From assembly GCA_021201535.1 (NCBI GenBank), contig JAJQEU010000058.1, forward strand, positions 1 to 32,094: a DNA stretch of 32,094 nt, read 5' to 3'. Numbering within the stretch: position 1 is the stretch's first letter; each line of letters begins with the position of its first letter. The notes below the pieces were generated by a model. The model was not told the DNA's origin. It did not search any database and saw only the letters and a list, made by a program, of their open reading frames with translations. The position numbers and the translations under genes were made by a program. Of the stretch, positions 1 through 7,580 are shown in pieces. Source of the DNA: Clostridiales bacterium. Its GTDB lineage: Bacteria; Bacillota; Clostridia; Lachnospirales; Lachnospiraceae.

Positions 1-62
1 AACAAAAAACAAAAAACTTCCTGTTTTTCACAGAAATTGTCATGTTTACGGGGATAGAGAAG

Positions 63-71
63 TGATATACT
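63..71 (+). promoter_or_regulatory. Possible extended -10 promoter for the VOC gene
   Basis: TGA followed by TATACT forms an extended -10 (TGnTATAAT type). No good -35 lies at the right distance, although a TTTACG is 15 bp upstream. It would give a leader of about 130 nt for the VOC gene. That leader contains GC-rich inverted pieces around 95-132 (CACTT and AAGTG arms), but I recognise no known element. The first 60 bases are A-rich and hold no gene I can see. Confidence 0.3.
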
Positions 72-211
72 TTCTATGATACAGCTGACGGGAACACTTC
101 ATCCGTATACGCGATAGCGGTACGCATAAGTGCCCGGACACAGATTGCGCAAAGAGGAGAGGGAACCCGTGAATGGAATTATAACAAAAACGGAAAGGAG
201 AAGGTATTGAT

Positions 212-628
212 ATGGCAGCGAGCAATGTGACGAAGGTACTCCACACCGGCATCAGCGTTTACAATATGCAGGAGTCGCTGGAGTGGTACAAAAAGAATCT
301 CGGATTTGAACTGGTGAAGGACGACGGTTACTGTCCTCCGCTGAAAGCGAAGATCTGTTTTATCGAGAAGGACGGCTATCAGATTGAGTTGTTCGAATAT
401 GACGAGCCGAAACAGATCCCGGAGGATCGCCTGACACCGAACACGGATCTTCAGACTGTCGGTACGAAGCATGTGGCGTTCGCGACGGACGACATGGATG
501 CGCTGAAGGAAGGTTTTGTGGCAAACGGCGTGGACATTGCGCATGAGGTTCGCATGGGCGACGACGCGGTTATGTTCATCCGCGACTGCAACGGTGTGCT
601 GATTGAACTGATCCAGCAGCCGAAGTAA
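212..628 (+). CDS. VOC-superfamily (glyoxalase/dioxygenase fold) protein
   Basis: This 138-residue protein is a single-copy vicinal oxygen chelate domain, the usual size for small glyoxalase I-like or methylmalonyl-CoA-epimerase-like proteins. Two beta-alpha-beta-beta-beta modules are visible, and the four metal-ligand positions of the fold are filled: H11 (LHTGISV), E59 (QIELFEY), H87 (KHVAFA) and E132 (VLIELIQ). A divalent-metal enzyme acting on a small substrate is therefore likely. The substrate cannot be told, because the fold also covers lyases, isomerases and resistance proteins. The start is set by a GGAAAGGAGAAGG ribosome binding site just upstream. The gene stands alone between a possible promoter and a strong terminator shared with the convergent regulator gene. 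It is probably cytosolic, since no signal peptide is seen. Confidence 0.85.
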   Translation: MAASNVTKVLHTGISVYNMQESLEWYKKNLGFELVKDDGYCPPLKAKICFIEKDGYQIELFEYDEPKQIPEDRLTPNTDLQTVGTKHVAFATDDMDALKEGFVANGVDIAHEVRMGDDAVMFIRDCNGVLIELIQQPK

Positions 629-656
629 GGAAAAACACCTTTTATAAAGCCATAGG

Positions 657-693
657 AAAAGCTTCCGGTATTGTTGTGTTCCGGAAGCTTTTT
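657..693. terminator. Bidirectional intrinsic terminator
   Basis: A perfect 12-bp stem (AAAAGCTTCCGG / CCGGAAGCTTTT) closes a 12-nt loop and is followed by TTTTT on the plus strand. The A-run on the left arm makes it work on the minus strand as well. It sits between two convergent genes, the VOC gene and the AraC-type gene. Confidence 0.9.
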
Positions 694-732
694 CTGTTTG
701 TTTTTTCTCCGACATTTTCATATGAAAAAAAT

Positions 733-1683
733 TCAGATAAATGATTCTTGTGCATTTGTGCCGGATTTCCCTGCAATCCGCTTTTTTCGAAATTCCATGG
801 GGCTCATGGCGTAAGTTTGTTTGAAGGCGTCCACGAAGGTTCGGGTATTATTATATCCTACCATCTCACTGATCTCATATACCATGAAATCCGTCTCCAT
901 CAGGAGATCCTGTGCTTTCTGCATCCGTATTTCGGTCAGATAAGCCTTATAATTTTTCCCGGTTTCGCGCTTGAACATATGGCTGAAATAGTTGACGCTC
1001 ACGCAGGCGATGTCGGACAGCTCTTTGATGGTCAGATTTTCCATGTAGTTTTCTTCCATATACATTTTAACCTTCTCAATCACGGTCTTGCCTGCCGGGC
1101 GCTCTGTTTTGTACACCTGCGGCAGAAGCTCCGCGAAATGCTGTCGGATACAGTCCTTCAGTTCATTCAGCGTGGTCACACGGAATACCTTGTCCTGCAG
1201 ATGGTTCTGCATGCTGAAGAAATCTCCATCCAGCAGGTGGTAGCGGAACAGGCGGGAGACCAGGACGCCGGTGTAATCCATGGTGCGCATGGAAACGGCG
1301 CGCCAGTTCCCGTAGTGGATGGAACCGATCAGATCCACCACGTCGATGATCCGGTCAAGCGCCTTTGTGTCCCGGGACAGGATGGAACGAAAGGCCTTTT
1401 CCACATAATCGTAATATTCATCGGGGGAAATGGTGAAATCCTTGTGGATATTCTGAAACGTGATCACCCGGTTCGGTTCAAAGAAATGCAGGTCAAACGC
1501 GTACTGAGATGTTTTGTAAGAGTTTTTCAGCTGGCTGAGCTGATCCGTATGCAGGCCGACACCGATGCAGAGGCGGATACCGTATTCCTGTTCGATCCGC
1601 TCTGTGACCGGGAGCAGATAATATTCCGGAAAATCATCCGCATGGCTTTTTGGAAAAATACCCATCATCTGTGAGTGGTTCAC
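733..1683 (-). CDS. AraC/YesN-type regulator, 5' end truncated
   Basis: The C-terminal 100 residues (about 202-300 of the 316 shown) are a complete AraC double helix-turn-helix: IKELSDIACVSVNYFSHMFK, then the second HTH with VGYNNTRTFVDAFKQ and the SPMEFRK end. The N-terminal part (GVGLHTDQLSQLKNSYKTSQYAF) matches the middle region of YesN-like response regulators and AraC activators. The start given is a GTG with no usable ribosome binding site. The same frame stays open upstream to about 1794, still reading regulator-like sequence (FFRRENIGFELCRG), and then meets a TGA with no start codon in between. The normal 5' part, probably including a receiver domain, is therefore missing. The gene abuts, head to head, the broken AraC copy on the plus strand. 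It is probably a pseudogene or a start-less remnant, and DNA binding without its sensor part is possible but unproven. Confidence 0.7.
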   Translation of the reverse strand: MNHSQMMGIFPKSHADDFPEYYLLPVTERIEQEYGIRLCIGVGLHTDQLSQLKNSYKTSQYAFDLHFFEPNRVITFQNIHKDFTISPDEYYDYVEKAFRSILSRDTKALDRIIDVVDLIGSIHYGNWRAVSMRTMDYTGVLVSRLFRYHLLDGDFFSMQNHLQDKVFRVTTLNELKDCIRQHFAELLPQVYKTERPAGKTVIEKVKMYMEENYMENLTIKELSDIACVSVNYFSHMFKRETGKNYKAYLTEIRMQKAQDLLMETDFMVYEISEMVGYNNTRTFVDAFKQTYAMSPMEFRKKRIAGKSGTNAQESFI

Positions 1684-1775
1684 CCCTCGGCACAGCTCAA
1701 AACCGATGTTTTCACGGCGGAAGAACGCGGCAATCCGATCATGGACAGAGGAACAGAGCTGATAATACTGCTGAA

Positions 1776-2321
1776 AGGAACTGGAACGCTGTTGTCATGC
1801 GGACCATGCACTTTACCGGGGATCTCGGTGCAAAGCTGAACCAGTACAAACTTCTTGATATAGATTTTTAAAAAATGCAGGATGAACTTCAGAGAAAAGT
1901 GGAGGCACAGTTTACCATGTCCGCTCTGAAGAAATGTATCCATAATCACTACGAAGATCTGCTGAACCGGATTTATGAGAAGGGAAAATCAGAGGAGAAG
2001 GTACTGATCGAGGATGTAAAAAAATACATCCGCCAACATTATACCGAGGATCTCTCCATCAAAGAGCTGGCCGATGTGGCCTGCGTCAGCCAGAATTATT
2101 TCAGTGCCATGTTTAAAAAAGAGACCGGGCAGAATTATAAGGCATATCTGACGTCCCTGCGCATGGAGGAGGCGCTGCGGCTGCTCCGGGAGACGGACGA
2201 CAAGACGTACGAGATTGCGGAACAGGTGGGATACAATAACGTGCGTCGTTTTGTGGACGCTTTTAAGCAGATTTATTCCGTCAGTCCGATGGAGTACCGG
2301 AAGGGGCTGCGGGAAAAATGA
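1776..2321 (+). pseudogene. AraC-type regulator remnant with an in-frame stop
   Basis: From about 1776 the plus strand encodes NWNAVVMRTMHFTG, which aligns with NWRAVSMRTMDYTG of the minus-strand regulator, and homology continues to the end of both proteins. An in-frame TAA at 1869-1871 interrupts it (LDIDF-stop-KMQDEL against LDGDFFSMQNHL). Reading resumes in the same frame from ATG 1875 and gives an intact 148-residue C-terminus with a full AraC double HTH (IKELADVACVSQNYFSAMFKK and VGYNNVRRFVDAF). The front half is absent: upstream of 1776 the same bases are the antisense of the neighbouring regulator. The piece from 1875 could still be translated as a free DNA-binding domain, but no ribosome binding site precedes ATG 1875. 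Confidence 0.75.
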
Positions 2322-2345
2322 GCTGGTGATTACATTAATACCCCC

Positions 2346-2530
2346 ATGCGCTACTGTCGCAGCGCGCCAACATCTATGAAAGTCGATGACTCCGCACTTC
2401 GTGCTCCCGTCATCGCCGCCGGTACAAGGTGAATTGCCGCATAGCGGCAAGAGAGGGCGGCCTGGGCCGTTCGCAATCCGCGCTATCGCGCTACTTGCTC
2501 ATACCGTCTTGGTCGTCGAATATCCAGCCA
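2346..2530. repeat. Hairpin-array intergenic element
   Basis: The 299-bp convergent gap 2322-2620 has no credible gene. Its left two thirds carry several perfect or near-perfect short hairpins: GCGCT/AGCGC (2348-2365); GATGAC/GTCATC closing GCAC-TTC-GTGC (2385-2414); TTGCCGC-ATA-GCGGCAA (2434-2450); and CGCG-CTAT-CGCG (2479-2490). This resembles a dispersed palindromic intergenic repeat, but the copy number in the genome is unknown. Nothing else is evident from 2531 to 2620. Confidence 0.5.
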
Positions 2531-2620
2531 TCTGGCCATGCAAGCATGCCCATCTGTCTGTCTATTCACGACACTTTCATAGAAAAAGTTCAGAGTTGAC
2601 TCGTTGGGGCAGGGGAAATG

Positions 2621-3484
2621 TCAGATTTCCCATCTGCCTGATGCCCCGCAGGGCAGTACGAGTCCGCTTGTCGATACCGAAAGACCGATTTCTTCCGCGG
2701 TTATCCGGCCGCCACATATTCTCATCTCCGTGCCGAGCAGGTAGGCGAGCACGGCGGGCTGCAGCCCGGTCGTATAAGAATTAATAAGGAAGAAAAGCGG
2801 CTGCTCCGATAAAATCTGCGTGCAAAGCTTTACCAGAGGATGGATGGCGTCCTCAATCTTCCAGATTTCTCCTTTGGGTCCCCTCCCATAGGAGGGGGGA
2901 TCCATGATGATGGCATCGTATGTATTCCCGCGCCGGATCTCCCGTTCCACGAACTTCACACAGTCGTCCACCAGCCAGCGGATCGGCGCATCGGCCAGAC
3001 CGGAGACGGCGGCATTTTCCTTTGCCCACTGTACCATGCCCTTTGACGCGTCCACATGCGTGACGTGCGCGCCGGCAGCTGCCGCGGCGAGGGTGGCCCC
3101 GCCGGTGTAGGCGAAGAGGTTCAGAACTCTGACCGGCCGTCCGGCCTGTCCGATCTTCCCGGAGAACCAGTCCCAGTTGACGGCCTGCTCCGGAAAGAGA
3201 CCCGTGTGTTTAAAACGGAACGGTTTCAGATGAAAGGTAAGATCGAGCTTCGGATAACGGATGGACCACTGCTCGGGCAGATCAAAAAACTCCCACTCGC
3301 CGCCGCCTCTGCTGCTGCGGTGGTAATGTGCATTTCGGTTTTTCCAGCCGGGATGAGTCTTCGGAGTGTCCCAGATGACCTGGGGGTCAGGCCGCACCAG
3401 CGTATACTGCCCCCAGCGTTCCAGTTTTTCTCCGCTTGAACAATCGATGACTTCGTAATCTTTCCAGTTGTCTGCAATCCACAT
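2621..3484 (-). CDS. Class I SAM-dependent methyltransferase (RlmI/RlmK-like, 23S rRNA type)
   Basis: The 287-residue protein has a beta-rich N-terminal part (about 1-90) and a Rossmann methyltransferase domain. Motif I is LNLFAYTGGA (121-130), the acidic end of strand 2 is HVDASKGM (143-150), motif III is WLVDD (170-174) and motif IV is DPPSYGRGP (195-203). FAYTGG together with DPPSYGRG is typical of the PF10672-type SAM methyltransferases related to the 23S rRNA C5-cytosine/N2-guanine methyltransferases. An N-terminal PUA domain, as in RlmI, is not seen. RNA methylation is the likely role, and the target base is not predictable. The start ATG has only a weak AAGG upstream. The gene is followed by the hairpin-array spacer and preceded by the SGNH hydrolase gene on the same strand, 93 bp away. 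Confidence 0.8.
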   Translation of the reverse strand: MWIADNWKDYEVIDCSSGEKLERWGQYTLVRPDPQVIWDTPKTHPGWKNRNAHYHRSSRGGGEWEFFDLPEQWSIRYPKLDLTFHLKPFRFKHTGLFPEQAVNWDWFSGKIGQAGRPVRVLNLFAYTGGATLAAAAAGAHVTHVDASKGMVQWAKENAAVSGLADAPIRWLVDDCVKFVEREIRRGNTYDAIIMDPPSYGRGPKGEIWKIEDAIHPLVKLCTQILSEQPLFFLINSYTTGLQPAVLAYLLGTEMRICGGRITAEEIGLSVSTSGLVLPCGASGRWEI

Positions 3485-3547
3485 ATGTCGAACCAGCCTT
3501 TTTCATGTATGAACTCTATCATGTAACCTGTTGTACCTGTATCATAA

Positions 3548-3565
3548 GGGCAAATGCGTTTGCCC
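3548..3565 (-). terminator. Hairpin after the SGNH hydrolase gene
   Basis: A perfect stem GGGCAAA / TTTGCCC with a 4-base loop lies 12 bases beyond the stop of the hydrolase gene and is followed on the minus strand by TTAT only. It may be a weak terminator or processing hairpin separating the hydrolase from the methyltransferase gene. Confidence 0.45.
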
Positions 3566-3577
3566 CGGACATTCCTG

Positions 3578-4918
3578 TCATTGGAAAATATCAAGCGGAA
3601 TCAGATCGACCAGCGCCTGTTGCCCGGCATCCGATAAATGGGCGCCGTCGAGTGTATACTCGCTCTTCAGTGTGGTGCAGGCTTCATCTTCGCACAGACT
3701 GTCCAGTTCGATGTAGCCATCCGCCGGATTATCTTCACTCCGGATCCATTCGTTCAGTTCCACGCGCATGGCGTCCAGTTCCTCGGACCACTGAATATCA
3801 TCTGTGCCTGAAATGTTGCGGGTATATCCATTCCAGGCCGTGCGGGTAAACAGATAAACCCGGATGCCGCGTTCATGGGCAGCCTCAATCAATTCCTTAT
3901 AAGCGGCAATCATTTCTTCTGTGGTGGTTTCCGGGGCAATCCCCTTCATACTTTCGCAATTCGGATGAATTATATCATTCATGCCGACTTTTATCAGGAT
4001 CACGGACACCCCGCTTTGATTCAGGGCATCCCGTTCGAAGCGATTTAACATGGATTCTCCGTAAATCATGCCGAGCGTCCCTGCTCCGTCCGCGACCAGA
4101 CGGTTTCCTTTGATCGCCTGCTGGAGCACCCCGGTATTCGTAATGCCCGCATTCTGCAGCTTATCTGACAGAAGATATGGAATGTCATTGGCCAGAGTGG
4201 AATCACCGATGACTACGACGGAGGACGCTTCCGGATTGTCCACCTCCACGGAGGTCAGCATCGGAATCACCTGATAGTCTCCGACATCCATGGATGCGGA
4301 CAATTCCAGACCCGCAGACATATACTGATTCGTGTCATTGCCGCCGGAGACATATGTTTTTCCGCCAATGAGTCCGAATGTCTTCATATTGCGGCTGTCT
4401 TTCAGCCAGGAGCTGATGGTTATGGATTCATTCGCCGCCACCTCCAGAGGAATCGCGTCCGAAGTCACGGTTTCCCCTGCGGGAATGGTCACGGACTGAC
4501 ATCCGTCGAATGTGACGGTACACCGCGTTGTCAGCACGATGGATCGGTCGGAGTATGTGGATGTCTTTGCTGCGGTCACCGCGTTGACGGTCAGCGGGCC
4601 GGTGCCGTATTCATTCGACAGCGTGATACGGATGCTGTCGCCGGACAGTGTAGTCCGGACAACGGTGCGGAAAGTGAGATTGCTCACGCTCAGTTTGCCT
4701 TCCAGGCTGGTGAGAGACAGCATTTTTGAAAAATTTACTTCCACGGGACTGGTGCTCCAGGCGCCGACCCAGCTGTAATCCGCGGAGATGGCAGTATTGT
4801 TACAGGAATGGCTGCCGGAATAAGGATAGACGAAGGCAGCCCGGGCCGGAGCGGCCATAAGAAGCATTGCTGCACATGCGCATAAAAGTACGGATAAAAA
4901 GCGTTTCATTTTTTTCAT
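3578..4918 (-). CDS. Secreted SGNH/GDSL-family hydrolase
   Basis: The protein has 446 residues from the chosen ATG. A signal peptide is plain: basic start MKKMKR, hydrophobic core, cut near APARAA. A beta-rich N-terminal domain (about 45-210, starting WVGAWSTSPVEV with FRTVVRTTLSGDSIRITLSNE) precedes the catalytic domain. The catalytic blocks are VVVIGDS (block I, nucleophile Ser240), VGMND (block III, Asn314) and DGAHLSD (block V, Asp424 and His427). The family removes acyl or acetyl groups from lipids or polysaccharides, so an extracellular esterase or carbohydrate deacetylase is likely. The start was chosen because GGGGGAG lies 6 bases upstream. An upstream in-frame ATG at 4978 would add 20 residues before the signal peptide, lacks a ribosome binding site, and would overlap the promoter. 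Confidence 0.88.
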   Translation of the reverse strand: MKKMKRFLSVLLCACAAMLLMAAPARAAFVYPYSGSHSCNNTAISADYSWVGAWSTSPVEVNFSKMLSLTSLEGKLSVSNLTFRTVVRTTLSGDSIRITLSNEYGTGPLTVNAVTAAKTSTYSDRSIVLTTRCTVTFDGCQSVTIPAGETVTSDAIPLEVAANESITISSWLKDSRNMKTFGLIGGKTYVSGGNDTNQYMSAGLELSASMDVGDYQVIPMLTSVEVDNPEASSVVVIGDSTLANDIPYLLSDKLQNAGITNTGVLQQAIKGNRLVADGAGTLGMIYGESMLNRFERDALNQSGVSVILIKVGMNDIIHPNCESMKGIAPETTTEEMIAAYKELIEAAHERGIRVYLFTRTAWNGYTRNISGTDDIQWSEELDAMRVELNEWIRSEDNPADGYIELDSLCEDEACTTLKSEYTLDGAHLSDAGQQALVDLIPLDIFQ

Positions 4919-4949
4919 AAGAATCTCCCCCTGCGAAGTTATATTTTTT

Positions 4950-4978
4950 ATTTTAGACAAATTTTGCTGAAATGGCAA
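4950..4978 (-). promoter_or_regulatory. Promoter of the SGNH hydrolase gene
   Basis: On the minus strand TTGCCA (4978-4973) is separated by 17 bp from TAAAAT (4955-4950). Transcription would start near 4943, giving a leader of about 25 nt that carries the GGGGGAG ribosome binding site. Confidence 0.6.
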
Positions 4979-5140
4979 GAAAAACGTCGTTCTTCTGTCA
5001 TTTGATCATATCAGAAATTGAATTCGTTGATTTTTAAAAAATTACATACAATGAAATTCACGAAAATGCCGGGATACAGGATTGTACTAAAAAAAATACA
5101 ATGGTTTTTTCAAAAATTTGTCTTTAAAGAAAAAAATCGC

Positions 5141-5169
5141 TTGCAATCCGACGCACAATCCCTTATACT
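5141..5169 (+). promoter_or_regulatory. S10 operon promoter
   Basis: TTGCAA (5141-5146) and TATACT (5164-5169) are separated by exactly 17 bp. A-rich runs (AAAGAAAAAAA) sit directly upstream and could act as an UP element. Transcription would start near 5175-5177 and give an rpsJ leader of about 217 nt. The stretch 4979-5140 is AT-rich with no gene visible. Confidence 0.85.
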
Positions 5170-5180
5170 TGTTCATGCTG

Positions 5181-5355
5181 TGACATTGATAGCTGAGAAG
5201 CGTGAGGTTGCTGCCTTCGTGGCAGGTTTTCCGTGGAGCGAATGTCAAGTTAGGAAACTGACGACAAGTCACTGTACGAAAGGAAGCCGAGAGGCCGAAT
5301 GCCGTGTGGGAACGAGATGAAACACACGGGGGAGTGTACAGTCACCGCTTGTCGT
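5181..5355 (+). promoter_or_regulatory. Structured rpsJ leader RNA (putative r-protein autoregulatory element)
   Basis: Two closed domains can be drawn by eye. Domain A is closed by TGACATT (5181-5187) with AATGTCA (5241-5247) and holds the hairpin CTGCC-TTCGT-GGCAG (5211-5225). Domain B is closed by ACGACAAG (5261-5268) with CTTGTCGT (5348-5355). After an internal loop it continues as ACTGTAC (5271-5277) with GTACAGT (5336-5342), and branches into GCC-GAGA-GGC (5286-5295) and CCGTGTG/CACACGG (5302-5329). All named helices are perfect Watson-Crick. The element ends about 20 bases before the AAGGAGG site of rpsJ. Feedback control by a ribosomal protein of the S10 operon is the natural guess. 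In E. coli that role belongs to L4 with an unrelated leader. I cannot match this structure to a named RNA family. Confidence 0.7.
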
Positions 5356-5392
5356 ACTGAATCAAAAGTGCGAAAAGGAGGCGACTTTTTTT

Positions 5393-5704
5393 ATGGCAAA
5401 TCAGGTCATGAGAATCATTCTGAAAGCGTATGATCACGAGATGGTGGATGCATCCGCGAAGAAAATCATCGAAACTGTCAGGAAAAACGGATCCCAGGTG
5501 AGCGGACCGGTACCCCTTCCTACGAAAAAGGAAGTAGTAACGATCATCAGAGCTGTCCACAAGTACAAGGATTCCCGTGAACAGTTCGAGCAGAGGACCC
5601 ACAAGAGACTCATCGACATCATTGCACCGACCCAGAAGACGGTCGACGCGCTGAGCAGGCTGGAGATGCCCGCAGGCGTAAGCATTGATATAAAGATGAA
5701 ATAG
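5393..5704 (+). CDS. rpsJ: 30S ribosomal protein S10
   Basis: This is the first gene of the S10 operon. S10 belongs to the 30S head and, as NusE, partners NusB in transcription antitermination. The length of 103 residues is standard. Signature stretches are [12 protein letters not shown] (about 34-45) and [14 protein letters not shown] (about 62-75), the latter in the extended loop. The AAGGAGG ribosome binding site ends 11 bases before the ATG, separated by a T-run. It is preceded by a long structured leader. An unusually long 204-bp hairpin-rich gap follows before rplC, so translation of rplC is not coupled to rpsJ here. Confidence 0.98.
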   Translation: MANQVMRIILKAYDHEMVDASAKKIIETVRKNGSQVSGPVPLPTKKEVVTIIRAVHKYKDSREQFEQRTHKRLIDIIAPTQKTVDALSRLEMPAGVSIDIKMK

Positions 5705-5717
5705 CAATGAGCCGTGC

Positions 5718-5879
5718 AAAAACGACGGAAGAAAATGAGACTGCTTGCAGGCTGCATTTTCAGACGACGTTTTTATAGGGCGAATGCCCGACAGCGAAGA
5801 AGCGAAGCTTCTGAGCTGAAATGGCGAATTGCTAAGTAATGGAAGCAATCCTGCTTCTAGAATGAGCGCGCGAGCGCTC
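5718..5879 (+). repeat. Hairpin array inserted between rpsJ and rplC
   Basis: Five hairpins follow one another inside the S10 transcript. The first is a two-part stem, AAAAACG/CGTTTTT with inner GAAAATG/CATTTTC (5718-5774). The others are GGGC-GAAT-GCCC (5778-5789), AGAAGC-GAA-GCTTCT (5798-5812), GAAGCA-ATCC-TGCTTC (5842-5857) and GAGCGC-GCGA-GCGCTC (5864-5879) with a GNRA loop. The rplC ribosome binding site comes right after. The array could be an inserted palindromic repeat, an mRNA processing or stability site, or a partial attenuator. No open reading frame of note is present. Confidence 0.65.
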
Positions 5880-5908
5880 CGCTGTAGGAAAAACAGGAGG
5901 TAAAAAGA

Positions 5909-6586
5909 ATGAAGAAAGCTATTTTAGCTACAAAGCTCGGAATGACACAGATTTTTGATCCGAACGGTGTGTTGATTCCGGTTACCGTGCTGCAGGCCGG
6001 TCCGTGCTATGTGACACAGATCAAGACGATCGATAACGACGGATACAGTGCCGTGCAGGTGGGATTTGTTGACAAGAAGGAAAAGGTTGTCAGCAGGGAT
6101 GCCCAGGGGAAAAAAGAGATCCGGCACAGACACGGCGTGAACAAGCCCCAGAAAGGCCACTTTGAGAAGGCCGGCGTCAGCAGCAAGAGATATGTGCGTG
6201 AGTTTAAGTTCGAGAACGCGGCGGATTACAATCTGGCAGATGAGATTAAGGCTGACATATTCGCCGAGGGAGATAAAATCGACGCGACCGCGGTTTCCAA
6301 GGGAAAAGGTTTTCAGGGAACGATTAAGAGATACGGACAGCACAGAGGCCCCATGACGCACGGTTCCAAGTTCCACCGCCATCAGGGTTCCAACGGTGCC
6401 TGCTCCTCGCCGAGCAAGGTGTTCAAGGGAAAAGGCATGCCGGGTCATATGGGTTCTGTAAAGGTTACGGTTCAGAATCTGGAAGTGGTCCGCGTGGATG
6501 CGGAGAACAATCTGCTTCTGATCAAAGGCTCCGTGCCCGGTCCCAGGAAATCTTTAGTGACAATCAGGGAAACCGTCAAGGCTTAA
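5909..6586 (+). CDS. rplC: 50S ribosomal protein L3
   Basis: L3 binds early to 23S rRNA domain VI and reaches the peptidyl transferase centre. The protein has 225 residues against about 210 in most bacteria; the extra length is spread over surface loops around 60-100. Diagnostic parts are [16 protein letters not shown] at the start, the long rRNA-reaching loop [18 protein letters not shown] (about 131-148) and [14 protein letters not shown] (about 175-188) with the end VKGSVPG-type [11 protein letters not shown]. The ribosome binding site ACAGGAGG is well placed. It is followed after 27 bp by rplD. Confidence 0.97.
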   Translation: MKKAILATKLGMTQIFDPNGVLIPVTVLQAGPCYVTQIKTIDNDGYSAVQVGFVDKKEKVVSRDAQGKKEIRHRHGVNKPQKGHFEKAGVSSKRYVREFKFENAADYNLADEIKADIFAEGDKIDATAVSKGKGFQGTIKRYGQHRGPMTHGSKFHRHQGSNGACSSPSKVFKGKGMPGHMGSVKVTVQNLEVVRVDAENNLLLIKGSVPGPRKSLVTIRETVKA

Positions 6587-6613
6587 CCGGATTTGAGAAA
6601 GGAGGACATACAG

Positions 6614-7234
6614 ATGGCTAACGTATCTGTTTATAATATGGAAGGCAGTGAAGTCGGTTCCCTGGAGCTGAACGATGCTGTTTTCGGTGTAGAGATCAAT
6701 GAGCACCTGGTGCACATGGCAGTTGTACAGCAGCTGGCAAACAAGCGGCAGGGAACACAGAGCGCGAAGACGCGTTCCGAGGTTCGCGGCGGCGGCAGAA
6801 AGCCCTGGAGACAGAAGGGAACCGGTCACGCGAGACAGGGTTCGACCAGATCCCCGCAGTGGACGGGCGGCGGCGTTGTGTTTGCGCCGAAACCGAGAGA
6901 TTACTCTTTTAAGATCAATAAAAAGGAAAAGAGAGCTGCTTTAAAATCCGCGCTCACCAGCCGGGTACAGGATGAGAAGTTCGTTGTACTCGATGAGTTG
7001 AAGCTGGACGCAATCAAGACAAAAGATTTTGTAAAAGTGCTGAACAACCTGAAGGTTTCTAAAGCACTGGTCGTACTGGACGACAAGGATTTCATCATTG
7101 AGAAGTCCGCGGCGAATGTTCCGAATATCCGGACAGCTCTTGTGTCCACGATCAATGTATATGATATTCTGAAATATGATACCGTGATCACGACCAAAGC
7201 CGGCGTGGCAAAGATCGAGGAGGTGTATGCATAA
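6614..7234 (+). CDS. rplD: 50S ribosomal protein L4
   Basis: The protein has 206 residues from the ATG preceded by AGAAAGGAGG; an earlier in-frame start at 6593 would overlap that ribosome binding site and is rejected. L4 lines the nascent-peptide tunnel: the conserved loop [19 protein letters not shown] and [15 protein letters not shown] lies at about 61-95. In E. coli L4 also represses the S10 operon through the leader, and the present leader is a candidate target, though this is inference. The stop TAA overlaps the ATG of rplW by one base, so the two are translationally coupled. Confidence 0.97.
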   Translation: MANVSVYNMEGSEVGSLELNDAVFGVEINEHLVHMAVVQQLANKRQGTQSAKTRSEVRGGGRKPWRQKGTGHARQGSTRSPQWTGGGVVFAPKPRDYSFKINKKEKRAALKSALTSRVQDEKFVVLDELKLDAIKTKDFVKVLNNLKVSKALVVLDDKDFIIEKSAANVPNIRTALVSTINVYDILKYDTVITTKAGVAKIEEVYA

Positions 7235-7533
7235 TGGCAAACGTACAGTATTATGACGTCATTCTCAAACCGGTAGTGACAGAGAAGTCCATGAATCTCA
7301 TGAGTGAGAAGAAATACACCTTCCTGGTTCATCCGGATTCAAATAAGACGATGATCAAAGAAGCGGTCGAGAAGATGTTCGACGGCGTGAAGGTAGAGAA
7401 AGTCAGGACAATGAACTGCCCGGGCAAGACCAAGAGACGCGGTATGACCTACGGAAAGACAGCGAAGACCAAGAAGGCCATTGTCACGCTGACACCGGAG
7501 AGCGCGGATATCGAGCTTTTCGCAGGTCTGTAA
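7234..7533 (+). CDS. rplW: 50S ribosomal protein L23
   Basis: The 99-residue protein lies at the tunnel exit and is the docking site for SRP and trigger factor. Family marks are [13 protein letters not shown] near the start, [22 protein letters not shown] in the middle and the loop [27 protein letters not shown]. The start overlaps the rplD stop by one base (TAATG). Confidence 0.97.
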   Translation: MANVQYYDVILKPVVTEKSMNLMSEKKYTFLVHPDSNKTMIKEAVEKMFDGVKVEKVRTMNCPGKTKRRGMTYGKTAKTKKAIVTLTPESADIELFAGL

Positions 7534-7580
7534 GTCTTGTGAAAGCAACAGCATTATTTTGATATGAAAGGAGATTCATT

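Noticed and set aside
748-1674. A 308-codon plus-strand frame opposite the AraC-type gene
   Set aside because: It mirrors the regulator and its translation is low in family-like features. The minus strand carries the AraC motifs.
4919-4978. Upstream start (ATG 4978) for the SGNH hydrolase
   Set aside because: It would put 20 residues in front of a clear signal peptide, has no ribosome binding site, and overlaps the predicted promoter.
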